A stretch of DNA of 64,000 nt from Bacteroidota bacterium (GCA_029564935.1 JAKQPD010000159.1:1-64000), one strand, 5' to 3'; numbered from the stretch's first letter, positions 8,287 to 16,865 are shown. Notes: generated from the sequence alone by a model not told the origin. Numbers and translations are program-made.

Positions 8287-9270
8287 TTACCTGATTAATT
8301 CCACGACTGCATACCTTGAGACTTTCCAGAAATTGTCAGGATCTTTGATATCTATTCTTGAAACCTTTTTATCTCCCTCGTGTATAACCGTATATGAATT
8401 TGAGGGATGTTTTGTAATAAGTCTGACATCTCTTGAATCGACAGGTATCGTTGTTGTATTTCTCATATCAACTCTGACAAAGAGGCTATCACTAATATCC
8501 CTTGAAAGTGTATTTGTTTTACCGATCCCGAGAAATCCTTCTTCTCTTGAAATTATTCCTTTGGTTTTGAGTTCCCTGTAAGTACCGGTAGTCAGATAAG
8601 CCTGATTCATTACATCAGCCTGGGAAGCTAACTTTTCATCCTTCTGTGTAACTGTAATCTCAAGATCAGCCACTTTGTTATTGAGCTGGCCTATTTCAAA
8701 GTCTTTTTTCACGAGATCTTGTTTGAGTTCCGCTATACTGGTCTCGTATTCCTTCAACGTAGTCTCAAGTGAAGCGATCCTGGTCTGCAGCCCTTTCATT
8801 GTACTGCCGGAAGATTTAAGCTGGGAGTTTAATGCGGCAATTTTCTTTTTATTGGCTTCAAGCAATGTATTCAGATATCGGATATCACCCAGGATCTGCT
8901 CCTTCCTGTCTTTTGAAAATTCAGATTCCGAGCTTTTCATGGTGATTATATTTTCCTTTTCTTTTATCAGTGCGAGATCCTTTTCAATCTGATCAAAGGT
9001 CATAATCCAGTCATTGATAACAGAGTCGCGTTCATTTATGATCCGCGTAAACGATTGCTGCTGGTCATCGAAAAGGGCCAGCTGCCTGTTATGATCCTTC
9101 TTGTACAGTGAATATCCTGTTATTCCTGCAACAAGCAGGACAAGAAGGCCGATGATAAGGGAAATAGTTACACCTCTGCGAACGCCCTCTTTCTCTGCAG
9201 TTATTATCTTTTTCCTGATAATTGTGCTGTCAACTGCAGGATTTGTTTTGTTGTTTTCTGTATTTTCCAT
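8287..9270 (-). CDS. Single-pass membrane coiled-coil protein, unknown function
   Basis: The 327-residue product has a charged cytoplasmic start, one membrane helix at about 35-56 (GVTISLIIGLLVLLVAGITG), and a long heptad-rich coiled coil at about 65-230. A compact C-terminal domain ends in DNFWKVSRYAVVELIR. I do not recognise a named family. The ATG is preceded by an unusually strong Shine-Dalgarno AAGGAGG, and upstream lie a sigma-54-like promoter (9370-9384) and the 15-bp palindrome also found upstream of the two-component operon. It is therefore a candidate target of the neighbouring NtrC-type regulator and may be an envelope-stress or secretion factor (inference). Confidence 0.8.
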   Translation of the reverse strand: MENTENNKTNPAVDSTIIRKKIITAEKEGVRRGVTISLIIGLLVLLVAGITGYSLYKKDHNRQLALFDDQQQSFTRIINERDSVINDWIMTFDQIEKDLALIKEKENIITMKSSESEFSKDRKEQILGDIRYLNTLLEANKKKIAALNSQLKSSGSTMKGLQTRIASLETTLKEYETSIAELKQDLVKKDFEIGQLNNKVADLEITVTQKDEKLASQADVMNQAYLTTGTYRELKTKGIISREEGFLGIGKTNTLSRDISDSLFVRVDMRNTTTIPVDSRDVRLITKHPSNSYTVIHEGDKKVSRIDIKDPDNFWKVSRYAVVELIR

Positions 9271-9277
9271 AATGTTT

Positions 9278-9284
9278 CCTCCTT
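9278..9284 (-). promoter_or_regulatory. Strong Shine-Dalgarno
   Basis: On the minus strand AAGGAGG stands 7 bases before the ATG at 9270. Most Bacteroidota genes lack such a site, so this one fixes the start and suggests high translation. Confidence 0.75.
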
Positions 9285-9369
9285 TATTTAATTAATTATT
9301 AATGCTCTTTTTCAAGTGTCTCTTCAGAATGTAACCTTACTCCCTATGCCCTGCCGGTATCCACATTAG

Positions 9370-9384
9370 CCAAAGTTCATACCA
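9370..9384 (-). promoter_or_regulatory. Candidate sigma-54 promoter of the coiled-coil gene
   Basis: The minus strand reads TGGTATGAACTTTGG, matching the -24/-12 layout TGGCAC-N5-TTGC except at TAT and the last base. It lies about 100 bases upstream of the ATG and about 95 bases downstream of the palindrome at 9469-9483. The element at 13822-13836 has the same layout (TGGYAT-N5-TWGG). Confidence 0.45.
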
Positions 9385-9468
9385 AAATTGAAAGTTTATT
9401 TAATAAACTGATAATTTGACTTATACAAACAAGGGGAATTTAACCAGGTTCTCATTCCGGGAATAATA

Positions 9469-9483
9469 TTCTCAAAATGAGAA
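9469..9483. promoter_or_regulatory. Candidate enhancer palindrome, copy 1
   Basis: TTCTCAAAATGAGAA: six-base arms TTCTCA/TGAGAA around AAA. An identical 15-mer lies at 13936-13950. Both sit upstream of minus-strand transcription units at the distance typical of NtrC-type upstream activating sites (about 95-115 bases from the putative promoter). A second palindrome ATTCCGGGAAT lies just to the left. Confidence 0.55.
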
Positions 9484-9550
9484 AATATTTAAGAAATGAT
9501 TTATCAATCCGGAGGGAGGCTCCCGGGGAAGGAATAAAAGATAAAAATAT

Positions 9551-10906
9551 TTACCGGATTCCCTTTTCTTTTTTCAGGAGCCGGTAAATTGTCGCTACTC
9601 CGATATCGAGCTTTTGTGCTGTTTTTCTGATGTCGTTATTATATTTTTTCAGAACTGTTTCTATAATCCTTTTCTCATGTTCTTTCAGGGTAAGTTCATG
9701 ATCTCCGGATGATAAAACAAGTTCATCATTATCAAGAATAATATCATCAGGTTCAATCTCTATTTCCCCCGATAATGTAACTGCCAGCTCGATAACTGAT
9801 TTCAATTCCCGTATATTACCCGGATAATTATAACTCATTAATTTCCTGTGAACCTGAGGGGACAGTTTCTTCAGGGGTATTTTATTTTCGAGACAGAAAT
9901 TATCGGCAAAGTGTCTTGCCAGGATAAGAATGTCATTTTCACGGTCACGTAAGGGAGGTAATTCAATTGGCAAGCCTAAAAGCCTGTAATACAGATCTTC
10001 CCTGAAATTACCTTTTTTTACTTCTTCCTTAAGATTCTTGTTTGTGGCTACAAGGATCCTGCAATCGGTTTTTACAGCTTTATTGCTGCCGACCCTGGTA
10101 ATCTCCTTTTCCTGAAGGGACCGGAGTAGTTTTGTCTGCAGGTTCATTTTCATTTCTCCGATTTCATCAAGGAAGAGCGTTCCGCCATCCGCCTCTTCAA
10201 AACGCCCTATACGTCGGGCCAGGGCTCCGGTGAATGCACCTTTCTCATGCCCGAATAATTCACTTTCGATCAATTCAGATGGAATTGCATCGATATTGAC
10301 TGCAACAAATGATTTATCCCTTCGTTTTGAATTATAATGAATGGCTTTTGCAACAAGTTCCTTACCCGTTCCTGTTTCACCCGAAATGATAACGGAAATA
10401 TTTGTTTCGATAGCTTTTCCGATCAATTCAAAGACGGCTTTGATTGCAGCACTTTCTCCCAGGATTGTATTATGGTAACTGTATTTCTTCTGCACCTCAC
10501 TGCGTAATGCAGTAATTTCTTTCTTTAAGCCGATTCCTTTCTGAATGTTGTTTATAGTATTAAGAAGCCGGTCCTTTATATCGTCTGTCTTGGTGATATA
10601 ATCATATGCTCCAAGTTTTAAAAGATTAACAACAGTATCTATATCGCCCTGTTCAGATATCAGGATGACATGGATATCATTGTTCTCACGCTTAATTCTT
10701 TTTAATATCTCAAGCCCGGATATGTCCGGAAGCCGGTAATCCAGAGTTACTATATCAGGAGATTCATGCAGCGACCTCAGGAAATCACTGCCATTCATAA
10801 AACTCTTTACCTCATAATCCGGATTTAGTGAAAGTGTGTAAACCAGAATTTTGTTGTACCATTCACTGTCTTCTACCACGAAAATTTTCAATGGTTTTTC
10901 AGTCAT
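9551..10906 (-). CDS. Sigma-54-dependent NtrC-family response regulator
   Basis: The 451 residues are laid out as a receiver ~6-125 (phospho-acceptor D56 in VTLDYRLPD, K in YDYITKTDD), an AAA+ domain ~145-385 and a Fis-type helix-turn-helix ~405-450. The AAA+ domain has Walker A GETGTGKEL, the sigma-54 contact loop GAFTGA in GHEKGAFTGALARR, and Walker B GGTLFLDEIGEM; the HTH ends IRKTAQKLDIGVATIYRLLK. It would be an ATP-driven activator of RpoN promoters, switched on by phosphorylation. It follows the hybrid kinase gene by 59 bases and is the last gene of the three-gene signalling unit. Targets are not proven; the shared palindrome suggests its own operon and the downstream coiled-coil gene. 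Confidence 0.93.
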   Translation of the reverse strand: MTEKPLKIFVVEDSEWYNKILVYTLSLNPDYEVKSFMNGSDFLRSLHESPDIVTLDYRLPDISGLEILKRIKRENNDIHVILISEQGDIDTVVNLLKLGAYDYITKTDDIKDRLLNTINNIQKGIGLKKEITALRSEVQKKYSYHNTILGESAAIKAVFELIGKAIETNISVIISGETGTGKELVAKAIHYNSKRRDKSFVAVNIDAIPSELIESELFGHEKGAFTGALARRIGRFEEADGGTLFLDEIGEMKMNLQTKLLRSLQEKEITRVGSNKAVKTDCRILVATNKNLKEEVKKGNFREDLYYRLLGLPIELPPLRDRENDILILARHFADNFCLENKIPLKKLSPQVHRKLMSYNYPGNIRELKSVIELAVTLSGEIEIEPDDIILDNDELVLSSGDHELTLKEHEKRIIETVLKKYNNDIRKTAQKLDIGVATIYRLLKKEKGIR

Positions 10907-10965
10907 GGATAACTAGGCTTAACTTTTAAATAAAATAGGGGAATCAATCAGCAAAGTTAAATTTT

Positions 10966-13347
10966 TTAATTAAGATTTGAAATGTGTTCATTCAGAAGTT
11001 TGCTAACAATACCAAACTCATGTATGGCCTGGTTTGTCATTTTTTCAAACATCACATCACCATTACCTTTTGAGATGCTTTCTTCAATTTTCTTAACAAG
11101 GTAATAGAGCTCCATTGCACCAATATGTCTGCACGGCGGTAACATTTTATGTGCCAGGTCTGCCACATAATCCCAGTTGCCTGATGATCCCGCCTCCTGC
11201 ATTTCTGATAATCCCCTGCTTGTCGAGGAAATGAAGGAATTCAGCATCTGCTTTACAAAGTCATTATCTCCTCCGGAAATATGGTAAAGATTATTAAGAT
11301 TTATCTTTTCATTTTCGTCATTAATTAACATAATTTCATTCTGCTGCTTTGCTGAAATGGCTTGTGCCAGGTTCTTTCTGACCGAAAGTATTGTAGATAA
11401 TAACAACTCTTCCGTAAATGGTTTTCTTATATATGCATTAATCCCATCCACCCTGATTTTCAAATCCTGTCCCGCAGAAATCATGATCATCTGCATATCC
11501 TTCTCAGATATTTTAAGATCTTTCCTGATGAACCTTGCAGTTTTGATACCATCGATATCCGGCATTCTGATATCCATGAATAATATATCATAACTGTGTC
11601 CCTTAAGAATCTCTATCGCATCCATACCACTGACAGCACAGTCACATTTAACATTCCACCTTTCCAGTATCTTTTTTAAAAGCAGCCGGTTATATTCTTC
11701 ATCATCAACTATGAGCACTCTGAGATTACTGACCTCTTCCGGTACAGGTAGTGGAGGAATTATAGCTTCATGGATCCGGCTTTTGTCGCCAACTCTTACC
11801 TCCAGATGGCAGGTTATGCTTGTACCCTGGTTTTTCCTGCTTTCGCAGTTAATAGTCCCGCCATGGAGCTCCACTAATTTCTTTACAATGGAAAGTCCCA
11901 GCCCGGTGCCTCCATATTTTCTTGTAGTGCTTGTTTCAGCCTGAACAAAATCCTCAAATATTATTTTCTGTTTATCTTCTTCGATTCCAATACCAGTGTC
12001 TTTCACCTCTATTATCAGCTCGACACTTCCGTTATCTCGTAAAATACCTTCTGCCAGGAAATCGACAGATCCCTGATCGGTAAACTTGATCGCGTTCCCC
12101 AGAAGGTTGATAAGTATCTGCTTTATCCTGTGGGGATCGCCATATATAACTGAAGGGGTTCCCGTTTTAATCACTGAATTCAGGTTTAGTTTTTTCTTCC
12201 CTGCCAGAGGTTCAAAAATCTGGTTCACTTCATTAAATAAACGGGGAAGGCTGAAATGGACCATATCAAGGGAGAGTTTACTGTTCTGAAGCTTTGACAG
12301 ATCGAGGATATCATCAATAATTTTTGCAAGATGATCTGAGGATGATTTAATTATTTTAAGAGATTGCAGAACATTCTCATCAGTGGTATCATTTATAAGT
12401 TGCTCGGTGAAGCCTGAAATAGCGGTGACCGGTGTCCGGATCTCATGGCTTATGTTGGCCATGAAAAGCTCTTTGGTTCTTGAAAGGTTTTCAGTTTCAG
12501 TTTTCGACTTTTCCAGTGCAACCTGATAATTATGAGCTCTGCTGATATACCTTATGATAATAAACAGGACAAGAAGTACCAGCAATCCTCCGGAAACAGA
12601 AAATAATAAAAGCCAGAAATATGTTTTATTAGCCAGCTCACCCGCCTCCCTGCCTTTATTCAGCAGGAGCATGGCTGCCTGATCTTCCATTTGCTGAATA
12701 AGGTCGTAAAATTTCTCTTTTATCCTGTTGCTTGTGGCTGCAAGGGTAGCTTCCCTTTGACTGATCCTGGCTCTGTTGAGCTGTTCCTGTTTTTCAATTT
12801 TACGGATATCGTCGATCAAATCCTGTGAGCTAAGTATGTTTTTATTGCTGCGGACAAAAACCCTCCTTAGAATACCCTTCTTTTCATAACCAGCCGAAGC
12901 ATCATTTATCTGTCCGGAAAGATGCTTCAGATAATCCACAACATTGATTTTGTCGGCAAGATAAAGAAGCTCATTCCATGTAACTATGTTCTCCTCAATA
13001 AGAACACTTATTGTGTCGACCTGACTGAGCATAACAGAATCTTTGTTACATTCAAGCCTGAGGTTATTTATTTTATCATCGATGCTGTTCAATACTGAAT
13101 AGTAGGGTCCCAGTTCTGATGTATCCCTCGTTATTGTATAGATGCGGATACTATTATCTGCGACCTCGAGGTCATGTGATATGTCCCTGATGTTAATCAG
13201 CCTAAGTTCAGGATCAGGGTCAGCCTGAATTGAAGAAACAATTGAAGAGAGATTACGGTAGGACAGGAAACATGTAGCAGACAGAAGTACGACTGCAACC
13301 ATTAATAATAATCCAATCTTTATCTGGATCGAAGGTTTTCTTACCAC
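10966..13347 (-). CDS. Hybrid sensor histidine kinase with REC and HPt domains
   Basis: The 793-residue kinase has TM1 ~10-29, a helical extracytoplasmic sensor ~30-242 (four-helix-bundle-like, heptad-rich) and TM2 ~243-267. The transmitter follows: H301 in FMANISHEIRTP, N box ILINLLGNAIKFT, G1 VKDTGIGI, G2 GGTGLGLSI. After that come a receiver (VLIVDDEE; acceptor D in LFMDIRMPDIDG; K in YIRKPF) and a C-terminal HPt with LAHKMLPPCRHIGA. A complete His-Asp-His relay is present, so phosphate can leave to the adjacent receiver proteins. The start ATG is 11 bases behind the upstream receiver gene. The stimulus is unknown; the sensor has no recognisable PAS or CACHE signature. Confidence 0.93.
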   Translation of the reverse strand: MVRKPSIQIKIGLLLMVAVVLLSATCFLSYRNLSSIVSSIQADPDPELRLINIRDISHDLEVADNSIRIYTITRDTSELGPYYSVLNSIDDKINNLRLECNKDSVMLSQVDTISVLIEENIVTWNELLYLADKINVVDYLKHLSGQINDASAGYEKKGILRRVFVRSNKNILSSQDLIDDIRKIEKQEQLNRARISQREATLAATSNRIKEKFYDLIQQMEDQAAMLLLNKGREAGELANKTYFWLLLFSVSGGLLVLLVLFIIIRYISRAHNYQVALEKSKTETENLSRTKELFMANISHEIRTPVTAISGFTEQLINDTTDENVLQSLKIIKSSSDHLAKIIDDILDLSKLQNSKLSLDMVHFSLPRLFNEVNQIFEPLAGKKKLNLNSVIKTGTPSVIYGDPHRIKQILINLLGNAIKFTDQGSVDFLAEGILRDNGSVELIIEVKDTGIGIEEDKQKIIFEDFVQAETSTTRKYGGTGLGLSIVKKLVELHGGTINCESRKNQGTSITCHLEVRVGDKSRIHEAIIPPLPVPEEVSNLRVLIVDDEEYNRLLLKKILERWNVKCDCAVSGMDAIEILKGHSYDILFMDIRMPDIDGIKTARFIRKDLKISEKDMQMIMISAGQDLKIRVDGINAYIRKPFTEELLLSTILSVRKNLAQAISAKQQNEIMLINDENEKINLNNLYHISGGDNDFVKQMLNSFISSTSRGLSEMQEAGSSGNWDYVADLAHKMLPPCRHIGAMELYYLVKKIEESISKGNGDVMFEKMTNQAIHEFGIVSKLLNEHISNLN

Positions 13348-13358
13348 CTTTGTACTAT

Positions 13359-13799
13359 TTAAACTGCCTTAAAGTTAAGAAATTTGTTTTCGAGATATTG
13401 TTCAAGACACAACCTGCAAAGAGCAGCTGCTGAACTATCCTTGGGAACAAAGTAATCATAGCCTGACGGATTGACCTTCTCCTTAACGCTTTTTGACTGG
13501 GAAATAAGCACAATAGCCGTGTCAGCCGACTGTTCCCTGAGTATTTTTATTATATGTGATCCATTTATACCATTCCCAAGGTAGTAATCTATAAATGCCA
13601 CTGAATAGTAATCCTTAAAATCCTTTGATTTTAATTTCATTATAAGCTCCCCGGCATCCGTAAAAGTATGAAATACGAAACTGAAATCCAGTCTGAACTT
13701 ATTATTATCCACACAATTCCTGAGTTCCTTCATAAGAAGATCATTGAAATATGGATTATCTTCCAGTAAAAGTATCCTGACAATTTTTTTCGTCCCCAT
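13359..13799 (-). CDS. Single-domain response regulator
   Basis: This 146-residue receiver has the acidic pair in LLLEDN (residues 12-16), acceptor D71 in VAFIDYYLGNG, the T/S switch in IVLISQS and K in YFVPKD. There is no output domain. It is the first gene of the unit receiver-hybrid kinase-NtrC and has its own putative sigma-54 promoter and enhancer upstream. It may act as an intermediate or a phosphate sink in the relay, CheY/Spo0F-like (inference). Confidence 0.88.
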   Translation of the reverse strand: MGTKKIVRILLLEDNPYFNDLLMKELRNCVDNNKFRLDFSFVFHTFTDAGELIMKLKSKDFKDYYSVAFIDYYLGNGINGSHIIKILREQSADTAIVLISQSKSVKEKVNPSGYDYFVPKDSSAAALCRLCLEQYLENKFLNFKAV

Positions 13800-13821
13800 A
13801 AAGTTATTTTTTCAACAATAT

Positions 13822-13836
13822 CCTAATCCCATGCCA
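13822..13836 (-). promoter_or_regulatory. Candidate sigma-54 promoter of the signalling operon
   Basis: The minus strand reads TGGCATGGGATTAGG, close to TGGCAC-N5-TTGC with a weak -12 half. It lies 23 bases before the first ATG of the operon (13799) and about 105 bases below the palindrome at 13936-13950. The match to the element upstream of the coiled-coil gene raises the odds that both are real. Confidence 0.45.
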
Positions 13837-13935
13837 GAAAAGTAAAATATATGGAAATTAATCATAATGATCAGGTATTCATTAATATACAGGAGCCACT
13901 TTTATAATTGCAGCTCAAGGGAGCTTTACCGGATT

Positions 13936-13950
13936 TTCTCAAAATGAGAA
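13936..13950. promoter_or_regulatory. Candidate enhancer palindrome, copy 2
   Basis: This is the second exact copy of TTCTCAAAATGAGAA in the window, upstream of the receiver-kinase-NtrC operon. Position and identity to the copy at 9469-9483 suggest a binding site for the locally encoded activator, hence autoregulation. Confidence 0.55.
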
Positions 13951-14067
13951 TCATCAGGATAAATATTAAAAGGACATTGGATCCACTATCTGTGATAGTA
14001 TGCTGGACAATCACTGCTTATAAATCATTAGTGCCGGTTTTTAAATATCCTTAATGTTTTGGCTTCT

Positions 14068-14967
14068 TCAGGCTGATTTTTTAAAACTTAAATTTTCACA
14101 GATCTCTTTCAGTTTGTTCAACGCTTTGGGATAGGTATCTTCAAAGTAAGATTTGTACTCTTCATCTGAATCAAGATCTACCTTAAGCAAAGTACTTCCA
14201 TTGTCTTCATTAAATGTATAGTTTTCCAGGGCACCAGCCCATTGGTCTGCTTTGGGTCCGTAAAGAATTTCTTTGCTGTCCTGGACAATTCCTTTATGTT
14301 CAATACTTACAAATCTGTTGGGAACATTTTCTTTTATCCTGCTGACCATCCCCTGAGTACTGCCATCCTCATCGGTCCCGAGAAATAGTATTTGTGAACC
14401 CTTTTCCCATGAACCTATAAAACGGAAAGAGGGATTGAAAACTCCTGTCCAGACCGGATATGTCTTTTTATCAAGCATTGTCTGATAAACTGTTTCAGAG
14501 GCTCTATCAATCAGTATTTCAAAATGCAGGGTAATTCGTTTGGCCGAAGATTCAACATATTTTTTGAAATTATCCAGGATCGCCTGCCAACCGGTTTTCT
14601 GTATTTCATTTGCATGATGCTGTTCTGCTTCAAAGTTTTCTGTAACTGTAGTAGTATTTTCCCCGGAGGCAAATAAGACCTGCACCTTCCTGCCATCATC
14701 CATAGTATATTCTATTTGCTCGTCCTGTACAACCTTGCTGTAATTCCCTTTAAAATCAAAGCCTGAACTTCCATCCTTCGCTTCCATTCTTGACAGGAAA
14801 CTGCCTCCGACTCTTAAATCATTTTCTGCGCCGGGGGTAAACCAGTCTTCCGAGGCATTATTCCAACGTACAATGTGAATTGGGTCTGTCCAGAGATTCC
14901 ACACTTTCTCCACCGGAGCATTAATTATTGTCTGAACGGTGATAATTGATTTTTTTGTAGTTTTCAT
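14068..14967 (-). CDS. Tandem SRPBCC (AHSA1-like) protein
   Basis: Two START/Bet-v1-like lipid-pocket domains lie in one 299-residue chain. The first (~1-143) carries INAPVEKVWNLWTDPIHIVR and RVGGSFLSRMEAKDGSSG; the second (~144-292) carries LIDRASETVYQTMLDKKTYP, WEKGSQILFLGTDEDG and ALNKLKEICENL. This is the AHSA1 / activator-of-Hsp90-like group, whose bacterial members have no fixed role (hydrophobic ligand binding is the usual guess). Two more single-domain members lie at 18496-19446. No signal peptide, so cytoplasmic. Flanked by some 270 bases of non-coding DNA on each side. Confidence 0.85.
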   Translation of the reverse strand: MKTTKKSIITVQTIINAPVEKVWNLWTDPIHIVRWNNASEDWFTPGAENDLRVGGSFLSRMEAKDGSSGFDFKGNYSKVVQDEQIEYTMDDGRKVQVLFASGENTTTVTENFEAEQHHANEIQKTGWQAILDNFKKYVESSAKRITLHFEILIDRASETVYQTMLDKKTYPVWTGVFNPSFRFIGSWEKGSQILFLGTDEDGSTQGMVSRIKENVPNRFVSIEHKGIVQDSKEILYGPKADQWAGALENYTFNEDNGSTLLKVDLDSDEEYKSYFEDTYPKALNKLKEICENLSFKKSA

Positions 14968-15246
14968 AGCAAAGAATTTTAAATTTTACCATCAAATAAA
15001 ATTTTTATAATCTGACTTACATTGCCTTCCTTATTCTGTTGCAGTGAAATAATATATCCTATTATAACGAAAGAATTTCTCTTCCGCAGCAAAAAATCCG
15101 ACTAATGAAAACCGTAATTATATTAACAAATTAATCCCCTGGATTGTTTCAACTTTGCTTGAATAAAATATCTGATAATAAAAATTTTTGATTTAAATAT
15201 CCGGAACATCCCATATGATTGAATCTATTATCAATATCCGGTAAAA
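14968..15246. other. AT-rich intergenic stretch
   Basis: No open frame of note, no RNA gene and no convincing repeat seen here. It contains the leader of the SRPBCC gene and the 3' flank of the CDF-like gene. Confidence 0.5.
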
Positions 15247-15891
15247 TCATTGGTCACAACATAAATATCTTTTCGCTTTTGCTTTCATGAAAGCCTCTTT
15301 CGCCTCTGAAGTTGAAAAATATATTAATCCTGCTGCTCCAATTACATCTGCATATGCAAAACCGGTCAGTTCATAGGCAAGACTTGAAATGAGAAGTACG
15401 ATAGACATATATACACAGACTTTTGTACAATTGGCATCAGCAATGATTGCTTCTGAACCTATTCTCCTGCCGGTATTCCTTTTAGCTACCATAAGCCAGA
15501 TCATTACAAATATTGAGAATATTGATATAATAATACCCCATAAAGTGGTTTCAGGTTTTTTATGACTGACAATATTCAGTACTATTCCCGCCATTAATCC
15601 TGCTGATAACAGGCAAAATGCAAAGCCGGTGATTCTTAGGGCACTGATTTCAAATCTGCTTATTGAGCTTTCAGGATTCATTTTTATACGGATGACCATC
15701 ATAACTATTCCAAACCCTGAAATTACTTCAATGAAGCTGTCGGCACCAAAACCAAACAATGCCAGAGTTTCATCCGAATAGCCAAAAAGTACTGAAAGAC
15801 CTCCTTCGATAACATTGTAGGTCACCGTAAAAATGGCCAAAAAGAAAGCTTTATTATATAATTTCCGCATGTTGGTCATTTGCAGGTACAT
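15247..15891 (-). CDS. CDF-like cation transporter membrane domain
   Basis: The 214-residue protein consists mostly of six predicted membrane helices. It matches the cation-efflux (CDF) transmembrane domain: LALFGFGADSFIEVISGFGI in helix 2 and ADANCTKVCVYMS in helix 5. In ordinary zinc CDF proteins the site is HxxxD in both helices. Here helix 2 keeps D (GADSF) and helix 5 shows CxxxC instead of HxxxD; the C-terminal cytoplasmic domain is missing and the tail ends CCDQ. It lies 11 bases behind the ZIP transporter gene and is probably co-transcribed. Substrate could be a soft metal or zinc; unproven. Confidence 0.72.
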   Translation of the reverse strand: MYLQMTNMRKLYNKAFFLAIFTVTYNVIEGGLSVLFGYSDETLALFGFGADSFIEVISGFGIVMMVIRIKMNPESSISRFEISALRITGFAFCLLSAGLMAGIVLNIVSHKKPETTLWGIIISIFSIFVMIWLMVAKRNTGRRIGSEAIIADANCTKVCVYMSIVLLISSLAYELTGFAYADVIGAAGLIYFSTSEAKEAFMKAKAKRYLCCDQ

Positions 15892-15902
15892 TATAAATAA
15901 AT

Positions 15903-16724
15903 TTATCCAAAAGCAACATCGAGGAACATCATTATTGCAAACCCCAGTATTGCTCCGATTGTAGAGTAATCTGTTTCATTCCCTGATTGTGATTCAGGTA
16001 TAAGTTCCTCAATTACAACATATATCATTGCTCCGGCAGCAAAAGAAAGCGCATAAGGAAGCAGTGGAGCGACCAAAAGAACAAGGGAGGCTCCTGCGAC
16101 ACCGGCGACAGGTTCTACTATCCCTGATAATTGTCCGGTATTGAATGCTTTTGGCCTTGAAAACCCTTCCCGTCTTAAAGGAATTGAGACAGCTGCTCCT
16201 TCAGGAAAATTCTGCAATCCTATACCAATTGCAAGCACCATAGCTCCGGTCAATGTCCCGGTATCCGGATTGCTGGCCAAAGCTCCGAAGGCAACACCCA
16301 CAGCTAAACCTTCCGGAATATTATGTAAGGTGATAGCAAGGACCAGTAAAATACTGCGTTGCCATGAGGTTTTTACACCCTCAGCTTTCTCAATAGAAAG
16401 TCCAATATGTAAATGCGGAATTAATTTATCGATAACAAATAAAAATACCGCTCCGGAAAGAAAACCAGAGAGTGCGGGAAGCCATTTTATTCCTCCATGG
16501 GATTCTGATAACTCAATTGCCGGTTTCAGGAGCGACCAATAACTGGCAGCGATCATAACACCTGCAGCAAAACCAAGCATTGTGTTTAAAACTTTTTGGT
16601 TAAGGGTTTTAAAGAAAAAAACCATTGAAGATCCCAGTGCAGTTACAACCCATGTAAATATTGTCGCAAACAGGGCTAATAAGACCGGATTATATTCGAG
16701 TAACCATTCTGCATCCATCCTCAT
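15903..16724 (-). CDS. ZIP-family metal transporter (ZupT-like)
   Basis: The 273-residue protein has about eight membrane helices. The family signature helices are LAITLHNIPEGLAVGVAFG (HNxPEG, TM4) and GIGLQNFPEGAAVSIPLRRE (xNxPEG, TM5), whose H, N and E residues line the binuclear metal site of ZIP proteins. It would import Zn2+ or other divalent cations. The frame begins MRMDAEW; the second M is an equally possible start. A stack of overlapping hairpins (16771-16865) lies 47-140 bases upstream. Confidence 0.9.
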   Translation of the reverse strand: MRMDAEWLLEYNPVLLALFATIFTWVVTALGSSMVFFFKTLNQKVLNTMLGFAAGVMIAASYWSLLKPAIELSESHGGIKWLPALSGFLSGAVFLFVIDKLIPHLHIGLSIEKAEGVKTSWQRSILLVLAITLHNIPEGLAVGVAFGALASNPDTGTLTGAMVLAIGIGLQNFPEGAAVSIPLRREGFSRPKAFNTGQLSGIVEPVAGVAGASLVLLVAPLLPYALSFAAGAMIYVVIEELIPESQSGNETDYSTIGAILGFAIMMFLDVAFG

Positions 16725-16770
16725 TTAGCTTTAATTATGATCCATTTAATTCTGCTTTGACAAATTCTTG

Positions 16771-16865
16771 AAAAATCAACCTGCTTTATCGAGGCACCCA
16801 AGGGATGCAGGTTGATTTTTCTGCTTTCTGCCTTTAGGGTAAGGGGCAAAAAAGCAGAAAAATCA
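16771..16865. promoter_or_regulatory. Mutually exclusive hairpins upstream of ZIP gene
   Basis: Hairpin 1 pairs AAAAATCAACCTGC (16771-16784) with GCAGGTTGATTTTT (16807-16820), perfectly. Hairpin 2 pairs TGATTTTTCTGCTTTcTGCC (16813-16832) with its near-complement at 16845-16865. They share bases 16813-16820, so both cannot form fully at once. On the minus strand hairpin 1 is followed by TTTTT and then the ZIP start, a layout like an attenuator or riboregulator. No known riboswitch class recognised. Confidence 0.5.

Noticed and set aside
16771..16820. Integron attC site
   Set aside because: No GTTRRRY/RYYYAAC pair and a perfect stem without the extrahelical bases of attC.
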